64,000 bases of DNA from Prevotella sp. P6B1 (GTDB taxonomy: Bacteria; Bacteroidota; Bacteroidia; Bacteroidales; Bacteroidaceae): the NCBI RefSeq assembly GCF_000702825.1, contig NZ_JNKF01000013.1:248001-312000 (forward strand), written 5' to 3'. Shown here piece after piece: positions 17,429 to 26,545 of this stretch. The stretch's first letter is position 1, and every line of letters starts with the position of its first letter. The notes under the pieces were generated by a model. It was not told where the DNA came from, ran no database searches, and saw only the letters and a list, made by a program, of their open reading frames with translations. Position numbers and translations under genes: made by a program.

Positions 17429-17940
17429 GCTTTATCCTCCTTTCTTGCTACAACCAAGCCACCGATGATACATGCCAGCAGGAATACTGAGATGAACTCG
17501 AAAGGCAGTACATACTGATATTTACCCGAACCAACGAGAGCAGTACCGATTTCCTTCATAGGTACCTCTACGCCGGCAATCTCCTGTGTATAGAAACCAG
17601 TCTTAAGCAGAATCAGGCCTACTACCACCAGTCCGGCCAAAGCAGCCAGGGCGCCAGTAATCATCTTGCTACTCTTAACTCGCTCCTCCAAACCCTGAAG
17701 GGTACGCTTGCTTACCAACTGGATGGCAAACACATAGATCATCGTAACGCCACCGGCATATACGCTAATCTGAGCGGCTCCAAGGAAGGTGTAATCCAGC
17801 AGGAAGTAGATGCCTGCTACACCAAAGAGCACAAACAACATGAATGTTGCGGCTCGCATAATCTTCGTCGTGGTCACACACATCAGTGCCGAAGCAATGA
17901 TGAATACCGCGAGAATGATAAACATAACTGTATTACCCAT
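17425..17940 (-). CDS. nuoJ: NADH-quinone oxidoreductase subunit J
   Basis: This 171-residue membrane subunit of complex I has five predicted helices. LFGVAGIYFLLDYTFLGAAQ and ISVYAGGVTMIYVFAIQLVS contain the conserved pi-bulge helix region of NuoJ. It lies 6 bp after nuoI and overlaps nuoK by 4 bp in canonical order. Confidence 0.95.
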   Translation of the reverse strand: MGNTVMFIILAVFIIASALMCVTTTKIMRAATFMLFVLFGVAGIYFLLDYTFLGAAQISVYAGGVTMIYVFAIQLVSKRTLQGLEERVKSSKMITGALAALAGLVVVGLILLKTGFYTQEIAGVEVPMKEIGTALVGSGKYQYVLPFEFISVFLLACIIGGLVVARKEDKA

Positions 17941-17946
17941 AATGCG

Positions 17947-18492
17947 TTACTTGGTTTTAGTGTTAAACTTACCGACCTGCCATTCGGCACCACCCTCAAT
18001 CAGATTGGGCAGCGAGCCACCAGCGTAAACCTCCTCGTTCAGGTGCAGTACCAGACGAGAACGGTCAAACACAGCGTTCTCAAAGTCGTTTGTAAACTCG
18101 ATGGCGTCGAAGTTGCAGGCATTGGTACACAACTGGCAGAACATACAGTCGCCCAGGTCGTACGCGTAATCATCCAGCACCTTCTTTTTCTTACCTGTCT
18201 CAGGATCCTCGGCCATGTGGGCAGTAATCTTGATGGTTCCGTTAGGACAGGCCTTTTCGCACAATGTGCAAGCAGTACACTTGTAGCTGCCATCCTCGTT
18301 GCGCTTAAAGGTCAAGCGACCACGGTGACGCTTTGATACGTGCAGTGTAGTCTTGCGGTTTTCGGGATACTGCTCTGTCGACTTATTGGTGAAGAAATCC
18401 TTGAAATACTCCTTCCAAGTAATCTTCATACCTGTAGCCAAAGTCTTCAGACCGTGTCCGATTTCTCCGAAATATGTTTTGTTATCTTCCAT
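17947..18492 (-). CDS. nuoI: NADH-quinone oxidoreductase subunit I (8Fe ferredoxin)
   Basis: This 181-residue peripheral-arm subunit carries two 4Fe-4S clusters (N6a/N6b). Both ligand sets are visible: CTACTLCEKACP and CMFCQLCTNAC. In this NuoEFG-less complex it is the likely entry point for electrons coming from a ferredoxin or another donor, which is inference. The gene sits between nuoH (9 bp) and nuoJ (6 bp). Confidence 0.96.
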   Translation of the reverse strand: MEDNKTYFGEIGHGLKTLATGMKITWKEYFKDFFTNKSTEQYPENRKTTLHVSKRHRGRLTFKRNEDGSYKCTACTLCEKACPNGTIKITAHMAEDPETGKKKKVLDDYAYDLGDCMFCQLCTNACNFDAIEFTNDFENAVFDRSRLVLHLNEEVYAGGSLPNLIEGGAEWQVGKFNTKTK

Positions 18493-18501
18493 TGCTATAC
18501 C

Positions 18502-19590
18502 TTATTTAATATATAGGCCCAGGGCCACAACAACAGTCATAATTACCAGGTTGATAAGTCCCAGAGGCATCAAGTACTTCCACTCCAGCTTCAGGATCTG
18601 GTCGATACGCAGACGTGGGAAAGTCCACTTCACCCACATCAGCAACCATACCACCAGCAGGGTCTTGCCAAAGAACCATACGATACCGGGGATATAGTTC
18701 ATTACTGTATCAAAGGCATCCACACCAATGTTGATAGGCGCCCAACCACCCAGGAATACAGCCGAAGCCAGTCCTGCGATGATAAACAGGTTCAGGAACT
18801 CAGCCAGGTAGAAGAAACCAAAGCCCATACCCGAGTACTCAGTGTGGTGACCGGCAGTCAACTCACTCTCAGCCTCAGCCATATCAAACGGGCCACGGTT
18901 AGCCTCGGCATTACCTGCAATCAGGAACACCACAAAGGCGATGATAGCAGGGATATGCCCCTGGAAAATTAACCACTTAAAGGCACCTGTCTGAGCCTCC
19001 ACGATACCACTCATCTGCATGGTACCTGTCAGGATCACAGCAGTAATCAGGCAGAGGCAGAGCGACATCTCATACGAGATCATCTGAACAGCAGCACGCA
19101 TGGCCGAAACCACCGAGTACTTGTTGTTCGAACCCCAACCAGCCAGGAAGATACCTACCACACCAATCGATGAGATGGCTGTTACCAGGAAGATTCCTAC
19201 ATTAAAGTCAAGCACATTGGCACCATTGTTCCAAGGCAGGAAGCTGAATGTACCTACCGAAGCAATGATTACCAGCAGTGGAGCTACAGCATACAGCAGC
19301 TTATCGGCACGATCCACGAAGAAGATCTCCTTCACGAGCATCTTCAGTACATCGGCAAAAATCTGCAGGGTACCATGGAAACCTACACGGGTAGGTCCCA
19401 GTCGGCACTGGAAATAAGCGCATACCCAGCGCTCCATCATAATCATCAGCATGGCAATCAGCGCATATCCAGCCAGGATACCAGCGCCAACCAGCACGCA
19501 TTCAATCAATATCGACCAGAAATCTCCCAAGCCGAGTGTATCGCGCAGGAGAGCGTCGAACCATGTTGTAAATATAGAAAAGTCAAACAT
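18502..19590 (-). CDS. nuoH: NADH-quinone oxidoreductase subunit H
   Basis: This 362-residue membrane subunit forms the quinone-access channel. It shows about 8 helices and the signatures RLGPTRVGFHGTLQIFADVL (cytoplasmic loop), GNAEANRGPFDMAEAESELT with GHHTEYSGMGFGFFYLAEF, and the C-terminal WVKWTFPRLRIDQILKLEWK. Length is slightly above the 325 of the E. coli protein. It is in canonical order after nuoCD. Confidence 0.96.
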   Translation of the reverse strand: MFDFSIFTTWFDALLRDTLGLGDFWSILIECVLVGAGILAGYALIAMLMIMMERWVCAYFQCRLGPTRVGFHGTLQIFADVLKMLVKEIFFVDRADKLLYAVAPLLVIIASVGTFSFLPWNNGANVLDFNVGIFLVTAISSIGVVGIFLAGWGSNNKYSVVSAMRAAVQMISYEMSLCLCLITAVILTGTMQMSGIVEAQTGAFKWLIFQGHIPAIIAFVVFLIAGNAEANRGPFDMAEAESELTAGHHTEYSGMGFGFFYLAEFLNLFIIAGLASAVFLGGWAPINIGVDAFDTVMNYIPGIVWFFGKTLLVVWLLMWVKWTFPRLRIDQILKLEWKYLMPLGLINLVIMTVVVALGLYIK

Positions 19591-19629
19591 AATCTTTACT
19601 TTTTACATTTTTACATTATTACATTTCGA

Positions 19630-21243
19630 CTATCGGTCGATATCAGGAATTACAACGTCAATGGCAGCACAGGTGGCAATCAGGTCGGCAATCTTCTGAC
19701 CACGCAGCATGGGGTCGAAAGCACCTACCAGCGAAAGTCCCATTGGGCGCATCTTCATGCGGTATGGACTCTTGTCGCCACGAGAGTCGAGATAAACACC
19801 AAACTCACCAGCTACACCCTCAACCGAGTAGTACCACTGGCCCTCGGGCACTTTGATGATAGGCTTCTGCTTCACGTAGAAGTCGCCCTCGGGAATATTG
19901 TCGATGAGCTGCTCGATAATGTTCAAGCTCTGGTACATCTCGTTGATGTGAACCAGGTAGCGGTCCATAGAGTCGCAACCAGTCAGTGTGCACTGCTCCC
20001 ACTCTACCTTGTCGTACATATCGTATGGGTGATTCTTACGCACATCGCTCTTCCAACCCGAAGCACGTCCAGCAGGACCGGTTACTGCATACGAGATACA
20101 GTCCTCCAGACTCATTGGTCCGCACTTCTCCAGTCGGTTGTGGGTAATCACGTTATCACCAAACACATCCATATACTCTTTGATCATGGGTCGCAGATAC
20201 TTCACCAGTGCCTTTACGTTTGATACAAAATTAGGATCGATATCGTCCTGCAGTCCACCTATTCTATAATAGTTCTGAATCAGACGTCCACCGGTGGTCT
20301 CCTCCATACAGTTCAGTACATGCTCACGATCGCGCATACCATACAGGAAGGCAGTGAGTGCACCCAAGTCCTGAGCCACACACGAAGTGTACAGCAGGTG
20401 ACTGTCCAAACGCTGCAACTCATCCATAATGGTACGGATATACTTGATACGGTCGGTCAGCTCAACCTCCATGGCCTCTTCAATCACACCTACCAGTGCA
20501 TGACGATGCTGCATGGCACCCAGGTAGTTCAGTCGGTCGGTCAGCGCCAGTGTCTGAGGATAGGTCATACCCTCCCACATCTTCTCGATACCACGATGGA
20601 TATAACCAAAGTGAGGATAGATACGCTTTACGGTCTCACCGTCCAACACAGTCTGCAAACGCAGCACACCATGGGTAGCAGGGTGCTGAGGACCGATGTT
20701 AATCACATAGTCGTCAGCCTCAAACAGCTTATTCTGCTTGCACTGCAGGTTACCATCCTTATCCAGATAGTACTCCAGTCCGTAGTTAGGCTCTACATCG
20801 TCCTCAAGGGTGTACTTATCGTTAAACTCCCAGTCCTTACGGAAGGGGTGACCCTTAAAGTCGGTACGCAGGAACAAGCGACGCATATCCTTATGTCCCA
20901 GGAATACGATGCCAAAGAAATCGTAAACCTCGCGCTCCAGCAACTCAGCTACCTTCCAGATATTTGATACAGTAGGAATGTATGGAATCAGTTGACCATC
21001 AGTCTCGCCTGTGCCATTCGATGACATGCCATCACCACAAACCTTAGTTCTAGCAAGCTGCTTAACTGAGCAACGCTCATGGGTGTTGGTGTTCTCCAAA
21101 ATGTACACACAACCCAGCCCCTCTTCAGCACCGAAATCCTCGCCTACGATAGTCACAAGATAGTCGAAACCTTTCTTGCTCTTCAAGTTCAGCATCTCTG
21201 AGGCGAACTTGTCAAAATCAAAACTCAAAAATTCTAATTTCAT
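19630..21243 (-). CDS. nuoCD: fused NADH-quinone oxidoreductase subunits C and D
   Basis: This 537-residue fusion has an N-terminal NuoC part (about residues 1-150, with EREVYDFFGIVFLGHKDMRR and FKGHPFRKDWEF) and a C-terminal NuoD part from about 180 (GPQHPATHGVLRLQTVLDGE, the quinone-site His motif; HFGYIHRGIEKMWE; end IDVVIPDIDR). It forms the quinone-reducing interface with NuoB. The C-D fusion is known in several lineages, including Bacteroidota and enterobacteria. The start overlaps nuoB by 4 bp. Confidence 0.96.
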   Translation of the reverse strand: MKLEFLSFDFDKFASEMLNLKSKKGFDYLVTIVGEDFGAEEGLGCVYILENTNTHERCSVKQLARTKVCGDGMSSNGTGETDGQLIPYIPTVSNIWKVAELLEREVYDFFGIVFLGHKDMRRLFLRTDFKGHPFRKDWEFNDKYTLEDDVEPNYGLEYYLDKDGNLQCKQNKLFEADDYVINIGPQHPATHGVLRLQTVLDGETVKRIYPHFGYIHRGIEKMWEGMTYPQTLALTDRLNYLGAMQHRHALVGVIEEAMEVELTDRIKYIRTIMDELQRLDSHLLYTSCVAQDLGALTAFLYGMRDREHVLNCMEETTGGRLIQNYYRIGGLQDDIDPNFVSNVKALVKYLRPMIKEYMDVFGDNVITHNRLEKCGPMSLEDCISYAVTGPAGRASGWKSDVRKNHPYDMYDKVEWEQCTLTGCDSMDRYLVHINEMYQSLNIIEQLIDNIPEGDFYVKQKPIIKVPEGQWYYSVEGVAGEFGVYLDSRGDKSPYRMKMRPMGLSLVGAFDPMLRGQKIADLIATCAAIDVVIPDIDR

Positions 21244-21953
21244 GCCTTGTCCTCCTCTTTCTTTAACTCCTTAACAAAATCCTCGGGTACAGCAGTTACC
21301 ACGATTGGCTCGCGGCGATGATCGCCCAGGTTGTTACGGAATGTCAACTCCTCGTTCGATACGCCCAGTTCGCGCTCCTCAGCGGTCTGCTTGTGGTTAG
21401 CACCTCCAAAGAATTTCTCTACCTTCACCTTACGCTGCAGCTGCATCATACCATACATAATGGCCTCGGGACGTGGGGGGCAGCCAGGGATAAACACATC
21501 CACGGGCACAATCTCCTCGATACCCTTAACCACATGGTAGCTCGACTTGAAAGGTCCACCGCTGATGGCGCATCCACCAACAGCAATCACATACTTTGGC
21601 TCAGCCATCTGGTCGTACAAGCGTTTCAGGGCTGGGGCCATCTTGTGGGTGATGGTACCTGCACACATAATCAGGTCAGCCTGTCGTGGTGAGTTACGTG
21701 TTACCTCGAAACCAAATCGGGCAAAGTCGTAACGTGAGCAACCACAAGCCATAAACTCAATACCACAGCACGATGTAGCAAAGGTGAGCGACCACAGTGA
21801 GTTACTACGTCCCCAGTTAATCAACTGGTCCAACGAACCTGTAACCACGTTCACACCACCCTCATGCAGCTCGTCGATAATCTTCTCCAACGACTCGTTG
21901 TCGTTCCACTCCTCGTAAGGAATGCTCTTGATGTGGGGCTTTCTTACTTCCAT
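21240..21953 (-). CDS. nuoB: NADH-quinone oxidoreductase subunit B
   Basis: This 237-residue subunit carries cluster N2. The tandem cysteines are seen in FATSCCGIEFMACGCSRYD, with further ligands in DLIMCAGTI and FIPGCPPRPEAIMYGMMQ. A Lys/Glu-rich C-terminal extension (about 180-237) is longer than in E. coli. It overlaps nuoA by 10 bp and nuoCD by 4 bp. Confidence 0.96.
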   Translation of the reverse strand: MEVRKPHIKSIPYEEWNDNESLEKIIDELHEGGVNVVTGSLDQLINWGRSNSLWSLTFATSCCGIEFMACGCSRYDFARFGFEVTRNSPRQADLIMCAGTITHKMAPALKRLYDQMAEPKYVIAVGGCAISGGPFKSSYHVVKGIEEIVPVDVFIPGCPPRPEAIMYGMMQLQRKVKVEKFFGGANHKQTAEERELGVSNEELTFRNNLGDHRREPIVVTAVPEDFVKELKKEEDKA

Positions 21954-22294
21954 TCCAAGTCTCCTTTCCGCCAGGCATAAGCCAAGCCTAATACCAGAAC
22001 TACTAAGAAGAAGCCGATGCTAAGCAATGCCATCGAACCGAACTCCTTCACTACCACAGCCCATGGATACAGAAACACCGTTTCCACATCGAACATGAGG
22101 AACAAGATGGCAAAGAGATAGAAACCTACCGAAACAGGCAACCACGAGCTGCCGCGGGTAGGAATACCGCTCTCATACGGCTCACCTTTGACCTTTGCGT
22201 AGGACCTTGGTCCCAACAGCTTGGCCATCACGTAAGCCGCTACCACCAATGTAATAGCCGTCACCAAGACGGTAATTAACAAAGTAAAGTTCAT
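21944..22294 (-). CDS. nuoA: NADH-quinone oxidoreductase subunit A
   Basis: This 116-residue, three-helix membrane subunit has the conserved loop KGEPYESGIPTRGSSWLPVS and helix YLFAILFLMFDVETVFLYPW. It is the first nuo gene. No TAnnTTTG box is seen in the 54 bp between it and the phosphatase gene upstream, so co-transcription from the phosphatase promoter is possible. Confidence 0.95.
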   Translation of the reverse strand: MNFTLLITVLVTAITLVVAAYVMAKLLGPRSYAKVKGEPYESGIPTRGSSWLPVSVGFYLFAILFLMFDVETVFLYPWAVVVKEFGSMALLSIGFFLVVLVLGLAYAWRKGDLEWK

Positions 22295-22348
22295 AAAAAG
22301 CTAACTATAATTATTTATTAATGTTTTAATTATTCCATTATCAAGTAG

Positions 22349-23863
22349 TTACTCACCCATCACCTCTGTGATTGGCTCACCCACACAGGCGTTTGGCTGC
22401 TGTATGTGCAGCTTGTGACAAACGGTGGGCGCAATGTCGGTAATGTGTACCTCTCGGCTGGTTTCGCCGTGCTTCACCTTCCAGCCGTAGAACAGCAGGG
22501 GGATGTGGGCATCGTAGGGGTTCCACTCGCCATGGGTGGTACCGATGGGCGACGAGTATTTGCTGTTAAAGCCGTACCAGCCGGGCTCCAGCATGAAGAT
22601 GATATCACCCGAACGGTCGTGGTGATAGCCCTTCAGCACGCGCTCCTTCAGAAAGGCGGGGATAGGTGCTGTGGCTGCCTTCTTAAAGTCGCAGGCAAAA
22701 GCCACATGTGGGGTATTCAGCAGCTCCTCTACGATACCATCGCGAAGCTTCTGTTCATCAACACCCTGCTCACGTATTGCGTCCTTGTCCAGTACCAGGC
22801 GGTAATCCAGACAGTCCTTAATCACATTCTTGGTCAGACCGAATCTGACACCCAGTCGGTTAGCCGCATTCACCACATATTCCTCGTCCCACTTAAAGGG
22901 ACCGCCATTCAGCTTATGGTCCTGCATAAACTGATGGTTATGCGCAGCACCATGGTCGGCAGTCAGAAACACCAGGTAGTTACCCTCACCCACCTGCTCG
23001 TCGAAAGCCTTCAGCAGTTTGGCAATGTCCTTATCCAGTTCCAGATAGGCCTCGTCGGTATGTTCACCACGGGTGCTATACTCATGACCGATGACATCTG
23101 TCTGCGAGAAGCTGATACACAGCATATCCGTCTCTTCACCCTTACCAAGCTGTTCGCCTTTTAAAGCAGCAATGGCCATATCAGCAGTGATATGACCACA
23201 CAATGGATACAGTCCTACGTTCTTACCCACCTTCTGCAGCTCCTTGTTTTTTTTCAGCTGGGCGTTGTAATCCTTGGCCCACTGTGGCAGTTCCTGCATA
23301 TACCAGGTACTACTGACAAACTGACCGGCTTTGGTATCAATCCAGTAGGCAGCACTGGCACTACGTCCGGCTGGCAGAATGGCTGCACGGTCCTTGTAGC
23401 TCACGCCAATCACCTTCGACTTAAAGTCGGTATGCAATCGCAGCTGGTCGCCAATGGTGGTGGCCAACAGGTTTACGGGCGACGAAGCATCTTTCTTGTT
23501 GCTGCCCACGGTCGTCACGTCGTGATCCTCGCAACTGCTGATTTTCACGCCATTCTTGTAAAAGGCGTTACCGCAAATACCATGAAAAGCGGGAGTTGTA
23601 CCTGTATAAGCGCTGGTATGTCCGATAGCAGTTACGGTGGGCAGATAATTAATAAGGCAGTTATTACACGAGTATCCTTGGTTTATGAGGCGCTTCAGTC
23701 CGTCCTCCTGATACTGATTGTAATATCTGCCTAGATAATCCCAACGCATCTGATCGACTACGATTCCTATCACGAGCTTAGGACGCTCGTTAAACTGCGT
23801 TTGTGCTTGACTATCAACGATATAGCACAACGCTATTGCAACGAATAGTATCAATCTTCTCAT
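22349..23863 (-). CDS. PafA-type periplasmic alkaline phosphatase
   Basis: This about 504-residue exported metal-dependent phosphatase has a signal peptide (about residues 1-20, ending DSQAQ), the first metal Asp in IGIVVDQMRWDYL, the nucleophile Thr in LPTVTAIGHTSAYTG, and metal ligands in SFSQTDVIGHEYSTRGEHTD, FLTADHGAAHN and GTTHGEWNPYD. Such enzymes release phosphate from monoesters in the periplasm. An in-frame TTG at 23875 lies inside the promoter -7 box, so the ATG at 23863 is chosen. This gives a 9-nt gap between box and start, so the mRNA is probably nearly leaderless. Confidence 0.9.
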   Translation of the reverse strand: MRRLILFVAIALCYIVDSQAQTQFNERPKLVIGIVVDQMRWDYLGRYYNQYQEDGLKRLINQGYSCNNCLINYLPTVTAIGHTSAYTGTTPAFHGICGNAFYKNGVKISSCEDHDVTTVGSNKKDASSPVNLLATTIGDQLRLHTDFKSKVIGVSYKDRAAILPAGRSASAAYWIDTKAGQFVSSTWYMQELPQWAKDYNAQLKKNKELQKVGKNVGLYPLCGHITADMAIAALKGEQLGKGEETDMLCISFSQTDVIGHEYSTRGEHTDEAYLELDKDIAKLLKAFDEQVGEGNYLVFLTADHGAAHNHQFMQDHKLNGGPFKWDEEYVVNAANRLGVRFGLTKNVIKDCLDYRLVLDKDAIREQGVDEQKLRDGIVEELLNTPHVAFACDFKKAATAPIPAFLKERVLKGYHHDRSGDIIFMLEPGWYGFNSKYSSPIGTTHGEWNPYDAHIPLLFYGWKVKHGETSREVHITDIAPTVCHKLHIQQPNACVGEPITEVMGE

Positions 23864-23872
23864 AATTGGTTG

Positions 23873-23904
23873 CAAAGGTACGAAAAATCCGCCAAAGTTC
23901 CAAA
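23873..23904 (-). promoter_or_regulatory. promoter of the alkaline phosphatase gene
   Basis: The -7 box TACCTTTG (23873-23880) and -33 TTTG (23901-23904) are separated by 20 bp, only 9 nt from the start codon. The -33 element lies in the loop of the terminator of the preceding mannan operon. Confidence 0.88.
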
Positions 23905-23917
23905 TTCTCTGGCGGAT
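23883..23917 (-). terminator. intrinsic terminator of the mannan operon
   Basis: ATCCGCCA pairs with TGGCGGAT around a 15-nt loop. On the minus strand the stem is followed by T residues, and an A-run precedes it. It lies directly after the epimerase stop codon. Confidence 0.82.
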
Positions 23918-23921
23918 TTTT

Positions 23922-25199
23922 TTACGAGCGCTCGATGATTTCCAAACACATGCGCGTGTTGTGATACGGGCACTTCCAGAAACCCGCTTTATCGTCGGTG
24001 GTGTTCAACAGTCCGTTAGCATGCCTGCTCCAGTACCACTCGCCATGTTCAAAGTCTATCAGCTGTTTCTTGATATAATGCCAGCATTTTTCAGCACGAT
24101 TAAAAGCCTCTTCATCACCGAAATGCTGCCAGATATTATACCAGCCCACCACGTTCTCGGCCTGTACCCACCAGTGCAGGTCGTCATCCACGTGCCCTGT
24201 ATCCAGATTGGCCTCATGTATCAGTGCACCATCAGGACGCAAGCCCTTGGCCGAAGCCTCTGCAACTGCCTGTACAATAGGCTCTACCTTGGCCAGCACG
24301 TTGGCATCACCCAGTACCAGAGCGGCCTCATGCAACAGCCACGAGCACTCGATATCGTGCCCATAGCTCTCCAGGTGTCCGGCCCCTCGCGTCCAGTCCA
24401 TCCCGAAGAACAGGTCCAGGTGGTTGGTCTCCTTATTCAGAATCTTATCTGTAAAAATATCTACCAGATTTCTGAGCGAACCTTTCACCTCGCTAATGGT
24501 CTGTTGAGGCACACTGATACCAACAGGCAGCACAGCACCTAGAGCAGGCACATAATCACAGTTTTCCTGGGCTTGCACTTCTTTTAAGCATCTGAGAAGA
24601 TTTGTGTATGGTTCGATAATGTGCAAGTGGGTGTTCTGCGATTTGGGGTAGTTGGCATCCAGATCCGACAGACGCATATCAGCTATCTCGCCCCACTCGC
24701 GCGTGCAGGCCTCAATATAGCCGTTATGCTCACTGTCAAAGGCGTGCTCCTCTATACAGTCGTACAGTTCAAGCGCATAGTCCAGCGCCTCTCTGTCGCC
24801 CGTAGCACGGGCATATTCCGAGAGTCCGTAAATCATAAAGCCGATGGCATAGAACTGCTTCTTGGTGTCAAGCGGGTTTCCCTCGCAATCCACGCTCCAG
24901 TACACGCCACCATACTCCTGATCAATGAAATGCTCAATGATATAGTCCTTGGCGCGGGTGGCGGCCTCCAGATACTCCGAATGTTTCAGCACACGGAAAG
25001 CAGCCGAGAAGGCCCACAGGATACGCGCATTCAGGATAGCGCCTTTCTCGGCTTCGGGGTGCAGCTCACCCTCACCATCCATCCGACCATAAAAGCCACC
25101 ATGCTCATAGTCCATCATCTGGTCGAGCCAGAAACGCAGGATGTTATTCTCCACCACATCCTGCATTTCTCGCTTCATGATATCTGTATGTCCCATCAT
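23922..25199 (-). CDS. AGE-family epimerase, probable cellobiose/mannobiose 2-epimerase
   Basis: This 425-residue (alpha/alpha)6-barrel enzyme belongs to the N-acylglucosamine 2-epimerase family. Candidate catalytic residues are His in SYGHDIECSWLL and His in KCPYHNTRMCLE, and the conserved HWWVQAENVVGW is present. In Bacteroides mannan operons the equivalent enzyme turns mannobiose into mannosyl-glucose for the GH130 phosphorylase. It is about 30 residues longer than the roughly 390 usual, with extra sequence near EVQAQENCDYVPALGAVLP (about residues 215-245). It overlaps the symporter gene by 4 bp. Substrate is inferred from context. Confidence 0.88.
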   Translation of the reverse strand: MMGHTDIMKREMQDVVENNILRFWLDQMMDYEHGGFYGRMDGEGELHPEAEKGAILNARILWAFSAAFRVLKHSEYLEAATRAKDYIIEHFIDQEYGGVYWSVDCEGNPLDTKKQFYAIGFMIYGLSEYARATGDREALDYALELYDCIEEHAFDSEHNGYIEACTREWGEIADMRLSDLDANYPKSQNTHLHIIEPYTNLLRCLKEVQAQENCDYVPALGAVLPVGISVPQQTISEVKGSLRNLVDIFTDKILNKETNHLDLFFGMDWTRGAGHLESYGHDIECSWLLHEAALVLGDANVLAKVEPIVQAVAEASAKGLRPDGALIHEANLDTGHVDDDLHWWVQAENVVGWYNIWQHFGDEEAFNRAEKCWHYIKKQLIDFEHGEWYWSRHANGLLNTTDDKAGFWKCPYHNTRMCLEIIERS

Positions 25200-26539
25200 T
25201 TCTTAATCGGATAAATCCAGGTCAGTACAATAATCAGGCCGGCAATAATAGCTGGGAACAGAGAGAACAGACTCCATACCATCGAGAGCACCGAGTCGGT
25301 AATCGAGGCAGGGTCCACCATGGTGTTACCCATGTCGTCGGTAATCATGCTGGCACCAGCCAGACCCAGGAAGAGGGCTACCAGCGAACCAGAGATGGCG
25401 GTACCGAACTTCTGGGCCATGGTACCCGATGAGAAGATCAATCCGGTGCTCGAGGTACCGTTCTTTTCGGTTGCATAATCAGCCACATCGGCATACATAC
25501 TCCACAGCAGGGGCGAATACAAGCCGATACCGATCGAGGTAAGCACCACCAGGGCCACCATCACCCAGATATAGCTGGGGTCCATGGGCACGAAGAAGAA
25601 AGCCACCGAAAAAACTACACAAATCAGGGCAGCTGCCATAAAGGCCTTACGCTTCGAACCGATAATCTCAGTGAACTTAGGTGATACACCACCGAAAATC
25701 ATACAAGTCAGCTCACCAAAGGTCATAAACACGGTGTAGTTGATAATCAGTCCGCTCACCGTCACATCGCCATGCAGACAGTATTCCAACAGATAACCAG
25801 CCACAGCGTAGCGGAAACCATTAAAAAAGTTCGTACAAATACCGATAAGTGTCAGGATAATCCAGGGCTTGTTCTTAAACAGATCGCCAAACTGCTTGAA
25901 CTCGAATTTCTCGGCACGTACGGGCTTCAGGCGCTCCTTGGTCAGGAAGCCGCAAGCCAAGGTGCCGGCAGCAGCTATCACACCAAAGAAGGCACCCAGT
26001 ACTGCATACTGGTGCTGCTCGGTACCACCCACCAGTCGCTGCAGGTAAGGGAACGACAGGAGGGTGATAAAGCCCATCGCATAGGCACCTACCATACGGA
26101 AACTCGAGAACTGGTTCTTCTCGTTGTCGTCATCGGTCATCACACCCAGCAGCGAGCCGTAAGGCACGTTCACAGCGGTGTACAGGGCCATCATCAGCAG
26201 ATACAGACTATAAGCCCAGATGCGCTTACCTGTCAATCCGAAGTCGGGTGTATACAACAGCAGAGCAAACACAAGTCCGAAGGGGATGGCCCCGAATATC
26301 AGCCAGGGACGATAAGTACCCCATTTGCTCTGTGTACGGTCAGCGAGCGAACCCATCAGCGGGTCGGTCACCACATCAAACATACGTGCAATCAGCATCA
26401 GCGTTGCCGCATCAGCAAATGTCAGTCCAAACACATTTGTAAAAAACAGCGGGAAGGCAATCGACATAATTTTCCATGTAATACCACCAGCCGCCGCATC
26501 GCCTAAAGCGTAACCTATTTTTTCTTTTAAACTAGCCAT
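25196..26539 (-). CDS. GPH-family sugar:cation symporter
   Basis: This 447-residue inner-membrane protein has about 12 helices and starts MASLKEKIGYALGDAAAGGI, typical of the glycoside-pentoside-hexuronide family, with DVVTDPLMGSLADRTQSKWG and YRPWLIFGAIPFG. It imports a disaccharide with sodium or protons; in this operon mannobiose is the likely cargo (inference). It is 6 bp after the GH130 gene and overlaps the epimerase by 4 bp. Confidence 0.92.
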   Translation of the reverse strand: MASLKEKIGYALGDAAAGGITWKIMSIAFPLFFTNVFGLTFADAATLMLIARMFDVVTDPLMGSLADRTQSKWGTYRPWLIFGAIPFGLVFALLLYTPDFGLTGKRIWAYSLYLLMMALYTAVNVPYGSLLGVMTDDDNEKNQFSSFRMVGAYAMGFITLLSFPYLQRLVGGTEQHQYAVLGAFFGVIAAAGTLACGFLTKERLKPVRAEKFEFKQFGDLFKNKPWIILTLIGICTNFFNGFRYAVAGYLLEYCLHGDVTVSGLIINYTVFMTFGELTCMIFGGVSPKFTEIIGSKRKAFMAAALICVVFSVAFFFVPMDPSYIWVMVALVVLTSIGIGLYSPLLWSMYADVADYATEKNGTSSTGLIFSSGTMAQKFGTAISGSLVALFLGLAGASMITDDMGNTMVDPASITDSVLSMVWSLFSLFPAIIAGLIIVLTWIYPIKK

Positions 26540-26545
26540 GATAAT

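Noticed and set aside
20320..20967. 215-codon plus-strand frame opposite nuoCD
   Set aside because: Antisense to conserved NuoCD sequence; composition reflects the codon pattern of the opposite strand.
12109..22294. Search for a hidden nuoE, nuoF or nuoG between nuo genes
   Set aside because: All gaps are under 60 bp and all frames are accounted for by the eleven subunits.
23864..23875. TTG start for the alkaline phosphatase at 23875
   Set aside because: The codon lies inside the TACCTTTG promoter box, so it would not be transcribed; the same reasoning removes TTG starts at 45696 and 49710.
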